DNA from: Agilicoccus flavus
GTDB taxonomy: Bacteria; Actinomycetota; Actinomycetes; Actinomycetales; Dermatophilaceae
NCBI RefSeq assembly: GCF_014857905.1
Contig: NZ_JACYXE010000001.1
Span: 558,001 to 622,000, forward strand
Direction: 5' to 3'
Length of the DNA stretch: 64,000 nucleotides
In this document: one piece after another, positions 8,430 through 18,587 of the stretch
How the letters are laid out: every line of letters begins with the position of its first letter
Position numbering within the stretch: the stretch's first letter is position 1
Notes under the pieces: model-generated
What the model saw: the letters and a program-made list of their open reading frames with translations, nothing else
What the model was told of the DNA's origin: nothing
Databases searched by the model: none
Translations under genes and position numbers: made by a program

Positions 8430-9949
8430 TCAGCGGTGGTCGTGGAGCTGGGCGTCGCGCCCGTCCGGCGCGGGGGCCGGGCGGCGCCGCCGGGCGAGCA
8501 CCGCCTGGACGATCGGCACGAGGGCGGCCACGAGGACGAGCGCGAGGATCGTCCCGGAGATCGGCCGGGTGAGGAAGCCGGCCGGGTCGCCGCCGAAGAT
8601 GAGCAGCGACTGCCGGCCCGAGCTCTCGATCATCGTGCCGAGGACGAACGCGAGGACGAGCGGGCCGGGCTCGAAGCCGAACTTCTTCATGAGGTAGCCG
8701 ATGACCCCGAAGATGATGACGAGGAAGACGTCGAAGACGCGGTTGGCGACGGTGTAGGCGCCGAGCAGCGTGATGAGCGCGGTCACCGGGGCGAGGATCG
8801 CGGGGCGCACCCGCAGGATCCGCACGAAGAGTCCGACCATCGGCAGGCTCATGACGAGCAGCAGGATGTTGCCGATGTACATCGAGTTGATGACGCCCCA
8901 GAAGAGGTCGGGGTGCTCGGTGACGAGCTGCGGGCCGGGCTGGATGCCCTGGATGAGCAGCGCGCCGAACATGAGCGCCATCGTCGCGTTCGCCGGGATG
9001 CCCAGGGTGAGCAGCGGGATGAACGACGAGGTCGCGGCGGCGTTGTTCGCGGTCTCGGGGCGGCGACGCCCTCGACGGCCCCGCGGCCGAAGCGCTCGGG
9101 GTGCTTGGCGCGCCTCTTCTCGACGGCGTAGGCGACGAGCGAGGAGAGGACAGCGCCGCCGCCGGGCAGGACGCCGAGGACGAAACCGATGAGCGAGCCG
9201 CGGCCCATCGCGCCCGAGGACTGCCGCAGGTCGGCCCGCGAGGGCCAGACCCGGCCGACGGCCGCCGGCGTGTGGACCTTGCCGTGCCGCTCCTCGAGGT
9301 TGTCGAGGATCTCGGCGACGCCGAAGAGGCCCATGGCGATCGACACGAAGTCGAGGCCGTCGGCCAGGTCGAGACTGCCGAACGTGAACCGCTCGGCGCC
9401 GGTGAACGTGTCGCGTCCGACCGTGGCCAGGAGCAGGCCGATCCCGGCGGCGATGATCGCCTTGAGCTTCGTGCCGTTGCCCACCGTGGCGACGAGCAGC
9501 ACACCGAGGACACCGAGGGCCGCGTACTCCGGCGGCCCGAAGTCGAGGGCGAACGAGGCGACGAGCGGCGCGAGCAGCGACAGGCCGATGATCGAGACCG
9601 TCGCGCCGACGAACGAGCCGATCGCCGCGACGCCGAGGGCCGTGCCGGCCTTGCCCTGCTTGGCGAGGGCGAAGCCGTCGAAGACCGTGACGACCGAGCT
9701 CGCCTCGCCGGGCAGCCGCAGCAGGACCGAGGTGATCGTGCCGCCGTACTGCGCGCCGTAGAAGATCCCGGCGAGCATGATGATCGCCGTCACCGGCTCG
9801 ATGCCGTAGGTCAGCGGCAGCAGGATCGCGATGGTCGCGCCCGGACCGAGGCCGGGCAGGACGCCGATGAGCACGCCGATGAAGCAGTAGAGCAGGTTGC
9901 TGGGCTCGGCGACGACGGCGAACCCGGCGAGGAAGTCGTTGACGTCCAT
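8430..9949 (-). pseudogene. tctA: TctA-family large transmembrane subunit, frameshifted
   Basis: Large membrane subunit (about 12 helices) of a tripartite tricarboxylate-type (TTT) transporter. The N-terminal part is family-typical (LPGLGPGATIAILLPLTYG; GGTITSVLLRLPGEASSVVT). Near 9060 the frame slips at VEGVAAP. The next frame continues, in the family's usual order, with ANATMALMFGALLIQGIQPGP and runs to 8430. Adding one C gives 506 aa, the usual TctA length. The sequence on both sides is otherwise well conserved. It follows tctB by 7 nt. With TctB and TctC it would import a dicarboxylate or acid sugar, here plausibly glucarate or galactarate. Confidence 0.85.
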
Positions 9950-9956
9950 GTCGGCC

Positions 9957-10523
9957 TCAGATCAGGTGGGGCAGGGGAACCTGCAGCAGGACGATGAACA
10001 GGACGTAGAAGACCGCGACCGTGACGACCGAGACGACGGCCGTACTGCGCCACGACTCGCGCCCGAGGAAGCGCAGCCACACGATGCACAGCAGCAGCGC
10101 CGGGATCTCGAAGCCGATGAGCGGCATGAGCGCCGCGAGGGCGACGAACGTGACGATCCCGACGGCCGGCAGCACGCTCGCCTTCGAGAACTGCTCGGTG
10201 TCGGTGCCGCGGCGGCCGACGACGACGAGGACGGCGGCCAGGACCGTGACGACGACGCTGATCGCGAAGGGCCACAGCCCCGGCCCCGGCGCGGTGAGCC
10301 GGCCGAGGCCGAAGCCGTAGGAGAGGACGAGACCGGCGACGCCGACGGCGAGCGCGACGAGCGCCGCGCCGATCTGCGAGGCCGGGCCCGCGTGCGGCGG
10401 GCGCTCCTCCTCGAGCTCCGCGTACACCTCGGCCTTGATCTCGTCGAGGATGTCGGTCTCGCCGGCGGTTCCAGGCGTCGTGCCCGCTGTGTGGTCGCGG
10501 GGGTCGGGGCCCAGGCTGCTCAC
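9957..10523 (-). CDS. tctB: TctB-family small transmembrane subunit
   Basis: A 188-aa protein with a hydrophilic N-terminal tail of about 45 residues and four hydrophobic segments (LVALAVGVAGLVLSYGFGLG; PFAISVVVTVLAAVLVVVG; AVGIVTFVALAALM; VSVVTVAVFYVLFIVLLQ), the layout of TctB subunits of TTT transporters. The GLGRLTAPGPGLWP segment after the first helix is characteristic. It starts 2 nt after the tctC stop and ends 7 nt before tctA, within the operon tctC-tctB-tctA-usp-gudD1. It is one of the few intact genes of this operon. Confidence 0.85.
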   Translation of the reverse strand: MSSLGPDPRDHTAGTTPGTAGETDILDEIKAEVYAELEEERPPHAGPASQIGAALVALAVGVAGLVLSYGFGLGRLTAPGPGLWPFAISVVVTVLAAVLVVVGRRGTDTEQFSKASVLPAVGIVTFVALAALMPLIGFEIPALLLCIVWLRFLGRESWRSTAVVSVVTVAVFYVLFIVLLQVPLPHLI

Positions 10524-10524
10524 G

Positions 10525-11534
10525 TCACTTGCTCTTCATGTCGATGCCGAACTTGTCGACGAGGCCCTGGTAGCGCTGCGCGTCGGCCGTGAGCCTCGTG
10601 ACGACCTCCTGGCCCGAGATCTCCATCGGCGTGAGGTTGTTCTCCTCGTTGAACTTCTTGTAGGCGTCGGTCGCGTACGTCTTCTTCGCCGCCTCGATGA
10701 GGGTGTCCTTGACGTTCTGCGGGACACCCTTGGGGGTCGTGATGAAGCGGTACTGCTGGACCTCGACGTCGAAGCCCTGCTCCTTGCGGTCTTGACCTCG
10801 GGCAGGTACGTCACGCGCTTGCCGGAGAAGACCGCGAGGGGCACGAGCTTGCCGCTCTTGATGTTCTCGACGGCCTCACCCACCTGCAGGGTCGAGGCGT
10901 CGACCTGGTTACCGAGGACGGCGGTGAGGTTCGGCGCGCCGCCGTCGAAGGGCACGGGGGTGGCGTTGACGCCGGCGGTCTTGAAGGTGAGCGCCGAGGC
11001 GAGCTGGGCGCCGGTGCCGACGCCGGTCGTGCCGTACTTGATGTTCTTGCCCGCGGCCTTGACGTCGGCGAGGGTCTTGTAGCCGCTCTTGGGGTTGGTG
11101 ACCATGACGTAGTCGTCGATCGAGACCCCGTAGATCACGTCGAAGTCCTCGATCTTCGTCACCTCGGCCTCGCTGACGGCCAGGGGCGTGATGGCGAAGA
11201 GGGAGGCGTTCTGCACCGCGATCTTGCTGCCGTCGGGCTTGGCGCCCTTGAGCTCCTTGGCCACGAGCGCGCCGTTGGCCCCGGGCTTGTTGATGACGGG
11301 CATCGAGACACCGAGTTCCTTGCCCATTCCGGTCGACAGGGCGCGGCTGATGAGGTCGCTGCTGCCGCCGGCGGAGGCGCCGACGCTCATCTCGATGTTG
11401 CCGCTCGGGTATGTGGCGCTCGCGTCGCCGCCGCCCCCGCCGGTGCTCGTCTTGACGCCGCCGCAGGCGGACAGGGCGAGGGAGGTGACGGCGAGGGCGC
11501 CGACGGTGCGAAGTCCGAGTCGCAGGCTGGTCAT
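10525..11534 (-). pseudogene. tctC: TctC-family periplasmic/lipoprotein solute receptor, frameshifted
   Basis: Extracytoplasmic substrate-binding protein of the TTT system. It has a lipoprotein signal peptide with lipobox LSAC (Cys24), a Gly-rich linker, then the Bug/TctC domain (NIEMSVGASAGGSSDLISRAL; PVINKPGANGALVAKEL; YGTTGVGTG). At about 10790 a base is missing: YLPEVK should continue KDRKEQGFDVEV in the next frame, ending DKFGIDMKSK at 10525. One added base gives 336 aa, a normal length. It is the first gene of the operon and divergent from the LysR gene, with a LysR-type dyad between them. Confidence 0.85.
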
Positions 11535-11630
11535 GATCGGTTCTCCTTGGCTGGTGCCCGCCGACGGGGGCGGAAGGCGTCGTTGGCTGTCGGCAAAACT
11601 AGGCCGACCCTCGATGCCTGCCCAAGGCTC

Positions 11631-11647
11631 ATTCGGCATGGACGAAT
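11631..11647. promoter_or_regulatory. LysR-type dyad between tctC and the LysR gene
   Basis: ATTCGGCATGGACGAAT is a perfect 5-bp inverted repeat (ATTCG/CGAAT) with a 7-nt centre, and also satisfies the T-N11-A rule for LysR-family binding. It lies 12 nt upstream of the LysR start and 97 nt upstream of tctC, so it could serve both autoregulation and activation of tctCBA. Confidence 0.55.
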
Positions 11648-11658
11648 ACCCTGAGGGC

Positions 11659-12602
11659 ATGAACTTCAGCCTCGACCAGGTCAGGGCGTTCGTCGCCGTC
11701 GCCGAGGAGCTGCACTTCGGGCGGGCGGCGGAGCGGCTCGCGATGACGCAGCCCCCGCTGAGCCGCAGCATCCAGAAGCTCGAGCGGTCCGTCGGCGCGA
11801 CCCTCCTGGACCGGGACAGCCGAGGGGTGCGGATGACCGGGGCCGGCGAGGCCTTCCTCGTCGAGTGCTACCGGATGCTCGCGCTCGTCGACTCGGCCCG
11901 CAACGTCGCGCAGCGGGTCGACCAGGGCGTCGCGGGCGTCATCCGGCTCGGTTTCACGGCGGTCTCGGCGATCGGCCTACTGGGGCCGCTGCTGCGCGCA
12001 CTCGGGGAGCAGTTGCCCGACGTCCACGTCGTGCTCCGCGAGGCGGTGACGTCGGCGCAGGTCGAGGGCATCCGCCGCGGGGAACTCGACCTCGGCCTCG
12101 CCCGGCCGCCCTTCGACACGACGCTGCTCGCCTCGCGGCTGCTGGTCCGGGAGCGCTGTGCGCCGTCGTGCCGACCGGGCACCCGCTCGCCGAACGCCCC
12201 GGCCCGCTCCTGCCCGGCGACTTCGACGCCGAGACGGTCATCGCCTACAACCCCGTGCAGTCGCGCTACTTCCACGAGCTGACGGTCCGCTTCCTGCTCA
12301 ACTCCCACCCCCGCTTCGACCAGGAGGTGCACCAGGTGCTCACCGCCCTGCTGCTCGTCGCCGCCGGTCGCGGGCTCGCCTTCGCCCCCGCCTCCGCGGT
12401 GCACCTCGGCGTCGCCGGCGTGGAGTTCAAGGAGCTGCAGCTCGGCGACTCCGTCGGCGAGCGTCCCGTGGAGCTGCACGCGATCTGGCCGCGCGCCACC
12501 CCCGACCCGCTCATGCGCCGCGTGCTGCGCGTCCTGGCGTCGATCTCGGGCGATCCCGCCGATCCGCACCCCATCTCGGGCCCGGCGGCCGTGGCGACGT
12601 GA
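11659..12602 (+). pseudogene. LysR-family regulator, frameshifted
   Basis: LysR-type regulator. The N-terminal winged HTH is intact (FVAVAEELHFGRAAERLAMTQPPLSRSIQKLE, read in parts) and is followed by a periplasmic-binding-like effector domain. The frame breaks at about 12152: LLVRE then continues ALCAVVPTGHPLAE in the neighbouring frame to a stop at 12602. Adding one G (GAGGCG for GAGCG) restores 314 aa, a typical LysR length. Divergent from tctCBA and close to the sugar-acid genes, so it is the probable regulator of glucarate uptake and degradation. The ATG at 11659 fits the family start exactly. Confidence 0.85.
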
Positions 12603-12669
12603 ACCTCATCGCCGGGGCACCCGCCGCCGGGTGTGCGGCCGGGCCGACGGCGCGTCCCGCGGTCGGCCT

Positions 12670-13098
12670 CTACGGCCGGGGAGAGCCCGCACCCGGGTCG
12701 TCGACGCGCGCCAGGGCCGGTCGGACATCCGTCGCGTGGAAGTCGTCGCCCTTGAAGAGCAGCGTCTCCTGCGTCAGGGAGGCCAGGGCGTAGGCGAAGC
12801 AGTCGCCGAAGTTCAGTCGCGCACCCGTCGGGGCGCCCGGCCCGAACCGCCTGTAGGCGGCGGCAGCGGCCCAGTGCTGACCGGGGACGTCGTCGGCGAC
12901 GCGGATCCCGAACTCCGAGAGGGCGGCGCGGACGTCGCTCTCGGACGCGCCGAAGCGGCGCCACATCACGACGGACAGTTCGACGAGCGTCCCGGGGGCG
13001 ATCCGCGTCGACGTCGACACCGACAACGCCCGCACGTAGTCGTCGGCGTCGGACTCGCCCCGGAGGACGGCGACGATCGCCGAGGTGTCCACGATCAC
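12670..13098 (-). CDS. vapC: VapC-type PIN-domain ribonuclease toxin
   Basis: PIN-domain RNase of 142 aa. The acidic metal-binding residues are present: Asp4 in VIVDTSA, Glu40 in GTLVEL, and Asp99 in NFGDCFAYALA, followed by LLFKGDDF, the usual C-terminal strand with another acidic pair. It starts at GTG 13098, overlapping the antitoxin stop by 4 nt, as usual for vapBC. In the family the toxin cleaves tRNA or rRNA when not bound by VapB. It appears intact and is the only complete toxin-antitoxin pair I see in the window. Confidence 0.9.
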   Translation of the reverse strand: MIVDTSAIVAVLRGESDADDYVRALSVSTSTRIAPGTLVELSVVMWRRFGASESDVRAALSEFGIRVADDVPGQHWAAAAAYRRFGPGAPTGARLNFGDCFAYALASLTQETLLFKGDDFHATDVRPALARVDDPGAGSPRP

Positions 13099-13361
13099 CG
13101 CGGCAGGCCCTCGTCGTCGTAGAGGTCCCGGTCGGTCGGCCAGGGGGCGGGTCCACGGCCGGCGCGCTCCTGCATCGTCCGCGCGAAGGTGCGCATCCGC
13201 GCGAGACGATCGCCGGCGTCCTCGTTCTCCTCCTGGGCGGTCAGGCGAGCCAACTCGGCGCGCACGGCGCGGTCGGTGGCCTCGGTGAGCGTGAGGCCCG
13301 TGCGCCCCGCCAGCTCTCGGATCGCACCAGCGGTGGCCTGGTTGCGGATGCTGATCGTCAT
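13095..13361 (-). CDS. vapB: VapB-type antitoxin
   Basis: An 88-aa antitoxin with an N-terminal DNA-binding segment ([22 protein letters not shown]) of the Rv0623/PSK-type VapB family, typically predicted to bind its own promoter, and a charged C-terminal tail ([15 protein letters not shown]) expected to occupy the VapC active site. The ATG at 13361 lies 180 nt from the divergent kdgD gene. The stop overlaps the vapC GTG. The pair sits between the two arms of the sugar-acid block and was perhaps acquired independently. Confidence 0.85.
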   Translation of the reverse strand: MTISIRNQATAGAIRELAGRTGLTLTEATDRAVRAELARLTAQEENEDAGDRLARMRTFARTMQERAGRGPAPWPTDRDLYDDEGLPR

Positions 13362-13541
13362 CCCCCCAGCATACGTACGCCCCGTGTGACCGACTCGGCT
13401 CGCGTCGCGGTACCTCGCGGGCCGCGGCGCGCGATGCGTCGAGAGTATCGCTGGATGCCGATTCAGTCTTGGACAGGCATGAAGCCGGGCTCCTAGCGTG
13501 GCCGCCATCACCCGACGGCCCACCGACATCGAGGACCCACC

Positions 13542-14500
13542 GTGCCCGCACTTGCCCCCGCAGAACTCGCGCAGCGCCTGAGCAGCGGCCTGCTGTCCTT
13601 CCCCGTCACGCACTTCGACGCCGACCTGGCCTTCGACGAGGGCGCCTACCGCGAGCACCTGCAGTGGCTGAGCGGCTTCCCCGTCGCCGGGCTCTTCGCC
13701 GCCGGCGGCACCGGCGAGGGCTTCTCGCTCACCGGTGCCGAGATGGACACGGTCGTGCGCGCGGCGGTCGACGAGGTGGCCGGCAAGGTCCCGGTGCTCG
13801 CGCCGGCGACCGGCGGCATGGCGAGCGCGATCGAGCAGGCCACGGCCGCCCGGGCCGCGGGTGCCGACGGCATCCTGCTCATGCCGCCCTACCTCACCGA
13901 GTCGGGTCAGCCCGGCCTTGCCGAGCACGTGAGCCGCGTCTGCGCGTCGGTGCCCGAGCTCGGGGTCGTCGTCTACTCCCGCGCCCACGCCGTGCTGCGC
14001 GACGACACCGTCGAGCTCGTCGCCGAGCGCAACCCCAACCTCGTCGGCTTCAAGGACGGCGTCGGCAACATCGAGCAGATGACCCGCACGTACGCCCGCG
14101 TCGGCGACCGCCTCATGTACATCGGCGGTCTGCCGACGGCCGAGACGTTCGCGCTGCCGCTGCTCCAGCTCGGCGTGACGACCTACAGCTCGGCGATCTT
14201 CAACTTCGTGCCGCAGTTCGCCGTCGAGTTCTACGACGCCGTCCGCGCGCAGGACCACGCGGAGGTCTACCGCCGCCTGCGCGAGTTCGTCATCCCTACC
14301 TCGACATCCGCGACCGCGTGCCCGGGTACGCCGTCTCGATCGTCAAGGGTGGCCTGTCCGCGGTCGGGCGCCCGGCCGGCCCGGTCCGCCCGCCGCTGAC
14401 GAACCTCACGCAGGACGAGCTCGCCGACCTCAAGGCGCTCATCGAGCAGGCCTCTGCCCCGGTCGCCCCCGTCGCCCACGCCACCTCCGGCCCCCGGTGA
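13542..14500 (+). pseudogene. kdgD: 5-dehydro-4-deoxyglucarate dehydratase, frameshifted (kdgD)
   Basis: DapA-superfamily TIM barrel that dehydrates and decarboxylates 5-keto-4-deoxyglucarate to alpha-ketoglutarate semialdehyde. Visible: [14 protein letters not shown] at the start, [13 protein letters not shown], the Tyr of VVVYSRAHA and the Schiff-base Lys of [10 protein letters not shown]. Near 14297 the frame slips (EFVIP, then [19 protein letters not shown] in the next frame). One extra C (CCC to CCCC) restores 319 aa. GTG start at 13542. A weak TTGGAC (13469-13474) and TAGCGT (13494-13499) pair upstream may be its promoter. It is followed by the semialdehyde dehydrogenase, 52 nt away. 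Confidence 0.85.
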
Positions 14501-14552
14501 CCGGCCGGCCTGCCACCATCGACGGATCCCTCATCGATCAAGGACGCACACC

Positions 14553-16160
14553 ATGACCCCCAGCGGATACTCCTTCATCGCCGGCTCGCAGGTCAGCGGC
14601 ACCGCCGGCACGCTCACCCCCCGCGCCGGCGCCTCCGGTGAGACCCTCGAGCCCGAGCACGGTCTCGTGTCGGTCGAGCAGGTCGAGCAGGCGGCCCGGG
14701 CGGCCGCGGAGGCGTTCGGCGCCTACCGCGCCACGTCCCCGGAGCAGCGCGCCGCCCTGCTCGAGGCGATGGCCGCCACCCTCGAGGCCGACGGCGACGA
14801 CATCGTCGCGAGTGCGGTCGCCGAGAGCGGCCTCCCGCAGGCGCGGGTCACCGGCGAGCTCGGCCGCACGACCGGCCAGCTGCGGCTCTTCGCCCGCGTC
14901 GTGCGCCAGGGCGATCACCGCGGCGTGCGCCTCGACCCCGCGCTGCCGGACCGGACGCCCCTGCCGCGCCCCGACCTGCGCCTGCAGATGGTGCCGCTCG
15001 GGCCGGTCGCCGTCTTCGGCGCGAGCAACTTCCCCCTCGCCTTCTCGGTCGCCGGGGGCGACACGGCCTCCGCTCTGGCCGCCGGGTGCCCCGTCGTCGT
15101 CAAGGGCCACGAGGCGCACCCCGGCACCGGCGAGCTCGTCGCCCGCGCGCTCACCTCGGCCGTCGCGGACTCCGGCCTGCCCGGGGGCGTGTTCTCCTAC
15201 ATCCTCGGCGGCATCGAGGCGGGTCAGGCCCTCGTCGCCTCGCCGCACATCACGGCCGTCGGCTTCACCGGCAGCCGCCGCGGCGGGCTCGCGCTCGTCG
15301 CCACCGCCGCCTCCCGGCCGGTGCCGATTCCCGTCTACGCCGAGATGTCGGCGGTCAATCCCGTCGTCGTCCTGCCGGGCGCGCTCGGCGACCCGGCCGC
15401 GCTCGCCACGGCGTACGTCGGCTCGCTGACGCAGGGGTCGGGGCAGTTCTGCACCAACCCGGGGCTGCTCTTCCTGCCGACCGGCGAGGCCGGGGACGCC
15501 TTCGTCGAGGCGGCCGCCGCCGCGGTGGCGCAGGCCTCGGGTCAGACGATGCTCACCGAGGGCATCGCCTCGGCCTACGAGAAGGGCGCCGCCGGGCTGC
15601 GCGACACCGCCGGTGTCGAGGTGCTCGCCCAGGGCAGCGCCGGCGGTGCGGGCGCGCCCGCGCCGCAGCTGCTCCAGGTGGGCACCGACGCCGTCGACGA
15701 CGCCTGGGACGCGGTGACCGAGGAGGTCTTCGGCTCCAGCGGCGTCATCGTCCGGTACGCCGACACCGCCGCCCTCGCGCGGCGCCTCGCGCGGATCGAC
15801 GGGCAGCTCACGGCGACCCTGCACCTGGACGCCGACGACGACACCGACGTCGAGGCCGCCCGCGAGCTGCTGCCGGTCCTCGAGGACCGCGTCGGCCGGA
15901 TCCTCGTCGGCGGCTGGCCGACCGGGGTGGAGGTCTGCGACGCGATGGTCCACGGCGGTCCGTACCCCGCGACGAGCGACTCCCGCACGACGTCCGTCGG
16001 GTCGCTGGCGATCGAGCGCTTCCAGCGCCCGGTCTGCTACCAGAACCTGCCCGCCGCACTCATGCCGCAGGCGCTGGCCGACGACAACCCGTGGGGCCTG
16101 ACCCGGCGCATCGACGGCACGCTCCACCTCGCCCCCTCTCAGGGAGTGACCCACCGATGA
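14553..16160 (+). CDS. Alpha-ketoglutarate semialdehyde (2,5-dioxovalerate) dehydrogenase
   Basis: A 535-aa aldehyde dehydrogenase of the KGSADH class, which is longer than ordinary ALDHs. It oxidises alpha-ketoglutarate semialdehyde to alpha-ketoglutarate, the last step of glucarate breakdown. Cofactor-binding [18 protein letters not shown], catalytic Glu in [10 protein letters not shown] and catalytic Cys in GQFCTNPG are all visible. It lies between kdgD and gudD2, and its stop overlaps the gudD2 ATG (ATGA), so the three are one operon. The reading frame is intact. Confidence 0.92.
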   Translation: MTPSGYSFIAGSQVSGTAGTLTPRAGASGETLEPEHGLVSVEQVEQAARAAAEAFGAYRATSPEQRAALLEAMAATLEADGDDIVASAVAESGLPQARVTGELGRTTGQLRLFARVVRQGDHRGVRLDPALPDRTPLPRPDLRLQMVPLGPVAVFGASNFPLAFSVAGGDTASALAAGCPVVVKGHEAHPGTGELVARALTSAVADSGLPGGVFSYILGGIEAGQALVASPHITAVGFTGSRRGGLALVATAASRPVPIPVYAEMSAVNPVVVLPGALGDPAALATAYVGSLTQGSGQFCTNPGLLFLPTGEAGDAFVEAAAAAVAQASGQTMLTEGIASAYEKGAAGLRDTAGVEVLAQGSAGGAGAPAPQLLQVGTDAVDDAWDAVTEEVFGSSGVIVRYADTAALARRLARIDGQLTATLHLDADDDTDVEAARELLPVLEDRVGRILVGGWPTGVEVCDAMVHGGPYPATSDSRTTSVGSLAIERFQRPVCYQNLPAALMPQALADDNPWGLTRRIDGTLHLAPSQGVTHR

Positions 16161-17478
16161 CCCCCACCGTCGCGACCGTCGAGGTCGTGCCCGTCGCCGG
16201 ACACGACTCGATGCTGCTCAACCTGTCCGGGGCCCACGGCCCCTACTTCACCCGCAACATCGCCCTGGTCACCGACTCCGACGGCCGCGTCGGCCTCGGC
16301 GAGGTGCCCGGCGGCGAGGCGATCCGCTCGACGATCGAGGAGGCCGGGAGCCGGCTCGTCGGGCAGCCCGTCGCCCGCTTCAAGAGCCTCCTGCGCGACA
16401 TCGCGACCGCCTTCGCCGACCGTGACGCCGGCGGGCGGGGGCTGCAGACCTTCACCCTGCGCACGACCGTGCACCCGGTGACCGCGCTGGAGTCGGCGCT
16501 GCTCGACCTGCACGGTCAGCACCTCGGGGTGCCGGTCGCCGAGCTGCTCGGCGACGGGCAGCAGCGCGACCGCGTCCCGATGCTCGGCTACCTCTTCTAC
16601 GTCGGGGACGCGGACCGGACCGAGCTCCCCTACGTCACCGACGACGCCGGGGCGGACCGCTGGTCGCAGCTGCGGCGGCGCGAGGCGCTGGACCCCGACG
16701 CGGTCGTCGCGCTCGCCGAGGCGGCGGCACGCTACGGCTTCCGCGACTTCAAGCTCAAGGGAGGGGTGCTCGCGGGCGAGGAGGAGATCGCGGCGGTCAC
16801 CGCGCTGGCCCGGCGGTTCCCCGACGGCAACGTCACCCTCGACCCCAACGGCGGCTGGCTGCTCGCCGACGCGGTCCGGCTGTGCCGCGGGCTCGACGAC
16901 GTGCTCGCCTACGCCGAGGACCCGTGCGGCGCCGAAGGCCGCTTCTCCGGTCGTGAGGTGATGGCCGACTTCAAGCGGGCGACGGGCCTGCGGACGGCGA
17001 CGAACATGATCGCCACCGACTGGCGCGAGATGAGCCACGCGGTGCGGGTCGACGCCGTCGACATCCCGCTCGCCGACCCGCACTTCTGGACGATGGCCGG
17101 CTCGGTGCGGGTCGCCCAGCTGTGCAACGACTTCGGGCTGACGTGGGGTTCGCACTCCAACAACCACTTCGACGTGTCGCTGGCGATGTTCACGCACGTC
17201 GGGGCCGCGGCCCCGGGCGAGATCACCGCCCTGGACACGCACTGGATCTGGCAGGACGGCCAGGGCCTGACGACCGACCCGCTGCGCATCGAGGACGGCG
17301 CGATCGCGGTGCCGCAGCGCCCGGGCCTGGGGATCGAGATCGACCGCGACCGCCTCGACGCCGCGCACGAGCTCTCTACCTGCGTGAGGGCCTCGGCGCC
17401 CGCGACGACGCGACGGCGATGCAGTTCCTCGTGCCGAACTGGGCCTTCGACCCCAAGCGCCCCTGCCTCGTGCGCTGA
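16157..17478 (+). pseudogene. gudD: Glucarate dehydratase, frameshifted near C-terminus (gudD2)
   Basis: Enolase-superfamily dehydratase very close to classical GudD: base lysines in DFKLKGGVL, metal ligands in TLDPNGGW, and catalytic His in [10 protein letters not shown]. The opening [15 protein letters not shown] and closing [18 protein letters not shown] are typical. At about 17372 the frame slips (DAAHEL, then [12 protein letters not shown] one frame over). One extra base restores about 440 aa. Only the last 35 residues are affected. It is more GudD-like than gudD1, so gudD1 may act on another acid sugar. Confidence 0.85.
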
Positions 17479-17486
17479 CGGCCCCG

Positions 17487-18449
17487 TCAGCTCCCCCGGC
17501 CCTGCGTGCGGACCGAGCCGGGGGTGCTGCCGGTGGCTCGGGTGAACGCCCGGTGGAACGCGGCCTCGGACCGGTAGCCGAGCTCGCCGGCGAGCTGGGC
17601 GGCGGTGGTATCCCCCTCCGACAGGCGGGCTCGGGCGACGTTCATCCGCCATCGGGTGAGGTAGGCGATGGGCGACTCTCCGACGAGGCCGGTGAAGCGG
17701 GCGCTGAACGCCGACCGGGACATCGTGGCGACCCGTGCCAGTCCGTCGAGGGTCCACTCGGCCCCTGGATCGTCGTGCATCGCCTCGATCGCCCGGCCGA
17801 TCCGCTCGTCCTGGAGGGCGCTCAGCCAGCCCGCCGTGCCGTCGCCGGCGGCGTCGTGCGCGAGCCAGGAGCGGATCGCCTGCACGACGAGGACGTCCGC
17901 GAGCCGGGACGCCACGGCCTCCCCGCCGAACTGCGGCCGGGACAGCTCGCCCGCCATGAGGCGCAGCGTGTCCCGGATGGCCGCGGTGGCCGTCACGCTG
18001 CCGTCGCCGACGACGAGGCTCGCCGGGAGGGCGCCCATGAGCTCGCGGGCGGCGGGATCGTCGAACGCGACGATTCCGCAGATCAGGTCCGTCACCCGAC
18101 CGTCGTCGCCGTGCCGCAGGGTCGAATACTGCGGGCTCAGGTAGTGCTGCGGCAGAAGGTCCACACGCGCCGACGGGCCGGCCTCCGGACTGCTGAGCAG
18201 GTCGTGGCCGCGTCCGTGCGGCACCAACGCGAGGTCCCCGGGCCGCAGCTCGATCGGATCGGCGTCGGGGAGCGCCAGCCAACAGACGCCCGAGGTCGGC
18301 ACGTGAAAGCTGATCGAGTCGGCGATCGCCGGCATCTCCAGCGCCCACGGCTCACGCACCTCGGCGTGGCAGTAGAACGTGCTGCGCATCCTCAGCGAGT
18401 GCAGCACCCTGGCGAGCCGATCGCCCGTTCGGTGCGGCGCCGCGGTCAT
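17487..18449 (-). CDS. AraC-family regulator with cupin ligand domain
   Basis: A 320-aa AraC protein with an N-terminal cupin-type domain ([33 protein letters not shown]) and a C-terminal HTH pair ([32 protein letters not shown]). Several members of this subgroup respond to reactive aldehydes or quinones. I chose the ATG at 18449; upstream in-frame residues are not family-like. It is divergent from an NAD(P)-binding oxidoreductase 138 nt away, with an 8-bp inverted repeat between them, so the oxidoreductase gene is the likely target. Convergent with gudD2. Confidence 0.88.
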   Translation of the reverse strand: MTAAPHRTGDRLARVLHSLRMRSTFYCHAEVREPWALEMPAIADSISFHVPTSGVCWLALPDADPIELRPGDLALVPHGRGHDLLSSPEAGPSARVDLLPQHYLSPQYSTLRHGDDGRVTDLICGIVAFDDPAARELMGALPASLVVGDGSVTATAAIRDTLRLMAGELSRPQFGGEAVASRLADVLVVQAIRSWLAHDAAGDGTAGWLSALQDERIGRAIEAMHDDPGAEWTLDGLARVATMSRSAFSARFTGLVGESPIAYLTRWRMNVARARLSEGDTTAAQLAGELGYRSEAAFHRAFTRATGSTPGSVRTQGRGS

Positions 18450-18506
18450 GCCGCCATCGTGCCAGCGCACTGTCGCCCGCGGCACCGGACGAACGAGCAA
18501 GAACTT

Positions 18507-18531
18507 CGGTCGATGGCGCATGGATCGACCG
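18507..18531. promoter_or_regulatory. Inverted repeat between AraC and oxidoreductase genes
   Basis: CGGTCGAT at 18507-18514 and its exact complement ATCGACCG at 18524-18531 flank a 9-nt spacer. It lies between the divergent AraC and NmrA-like genes, with a TAGCGT that could serve as a -10 just downstream at 18544. A likely operator for the AraC regulator. Confidence 0.5.
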
Positions 18532-18587
18532 GTGGATGGTGCCTAGCGTCGGTCATGCAAGGTCACCGTTCACGAAGGGAGATCATC

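Noticed and set aside
13372-13541. Attachment site or integrase remnant next to vapBC
   Set aside because: No tRNA, integrase fragment or direct repeat found in the region.
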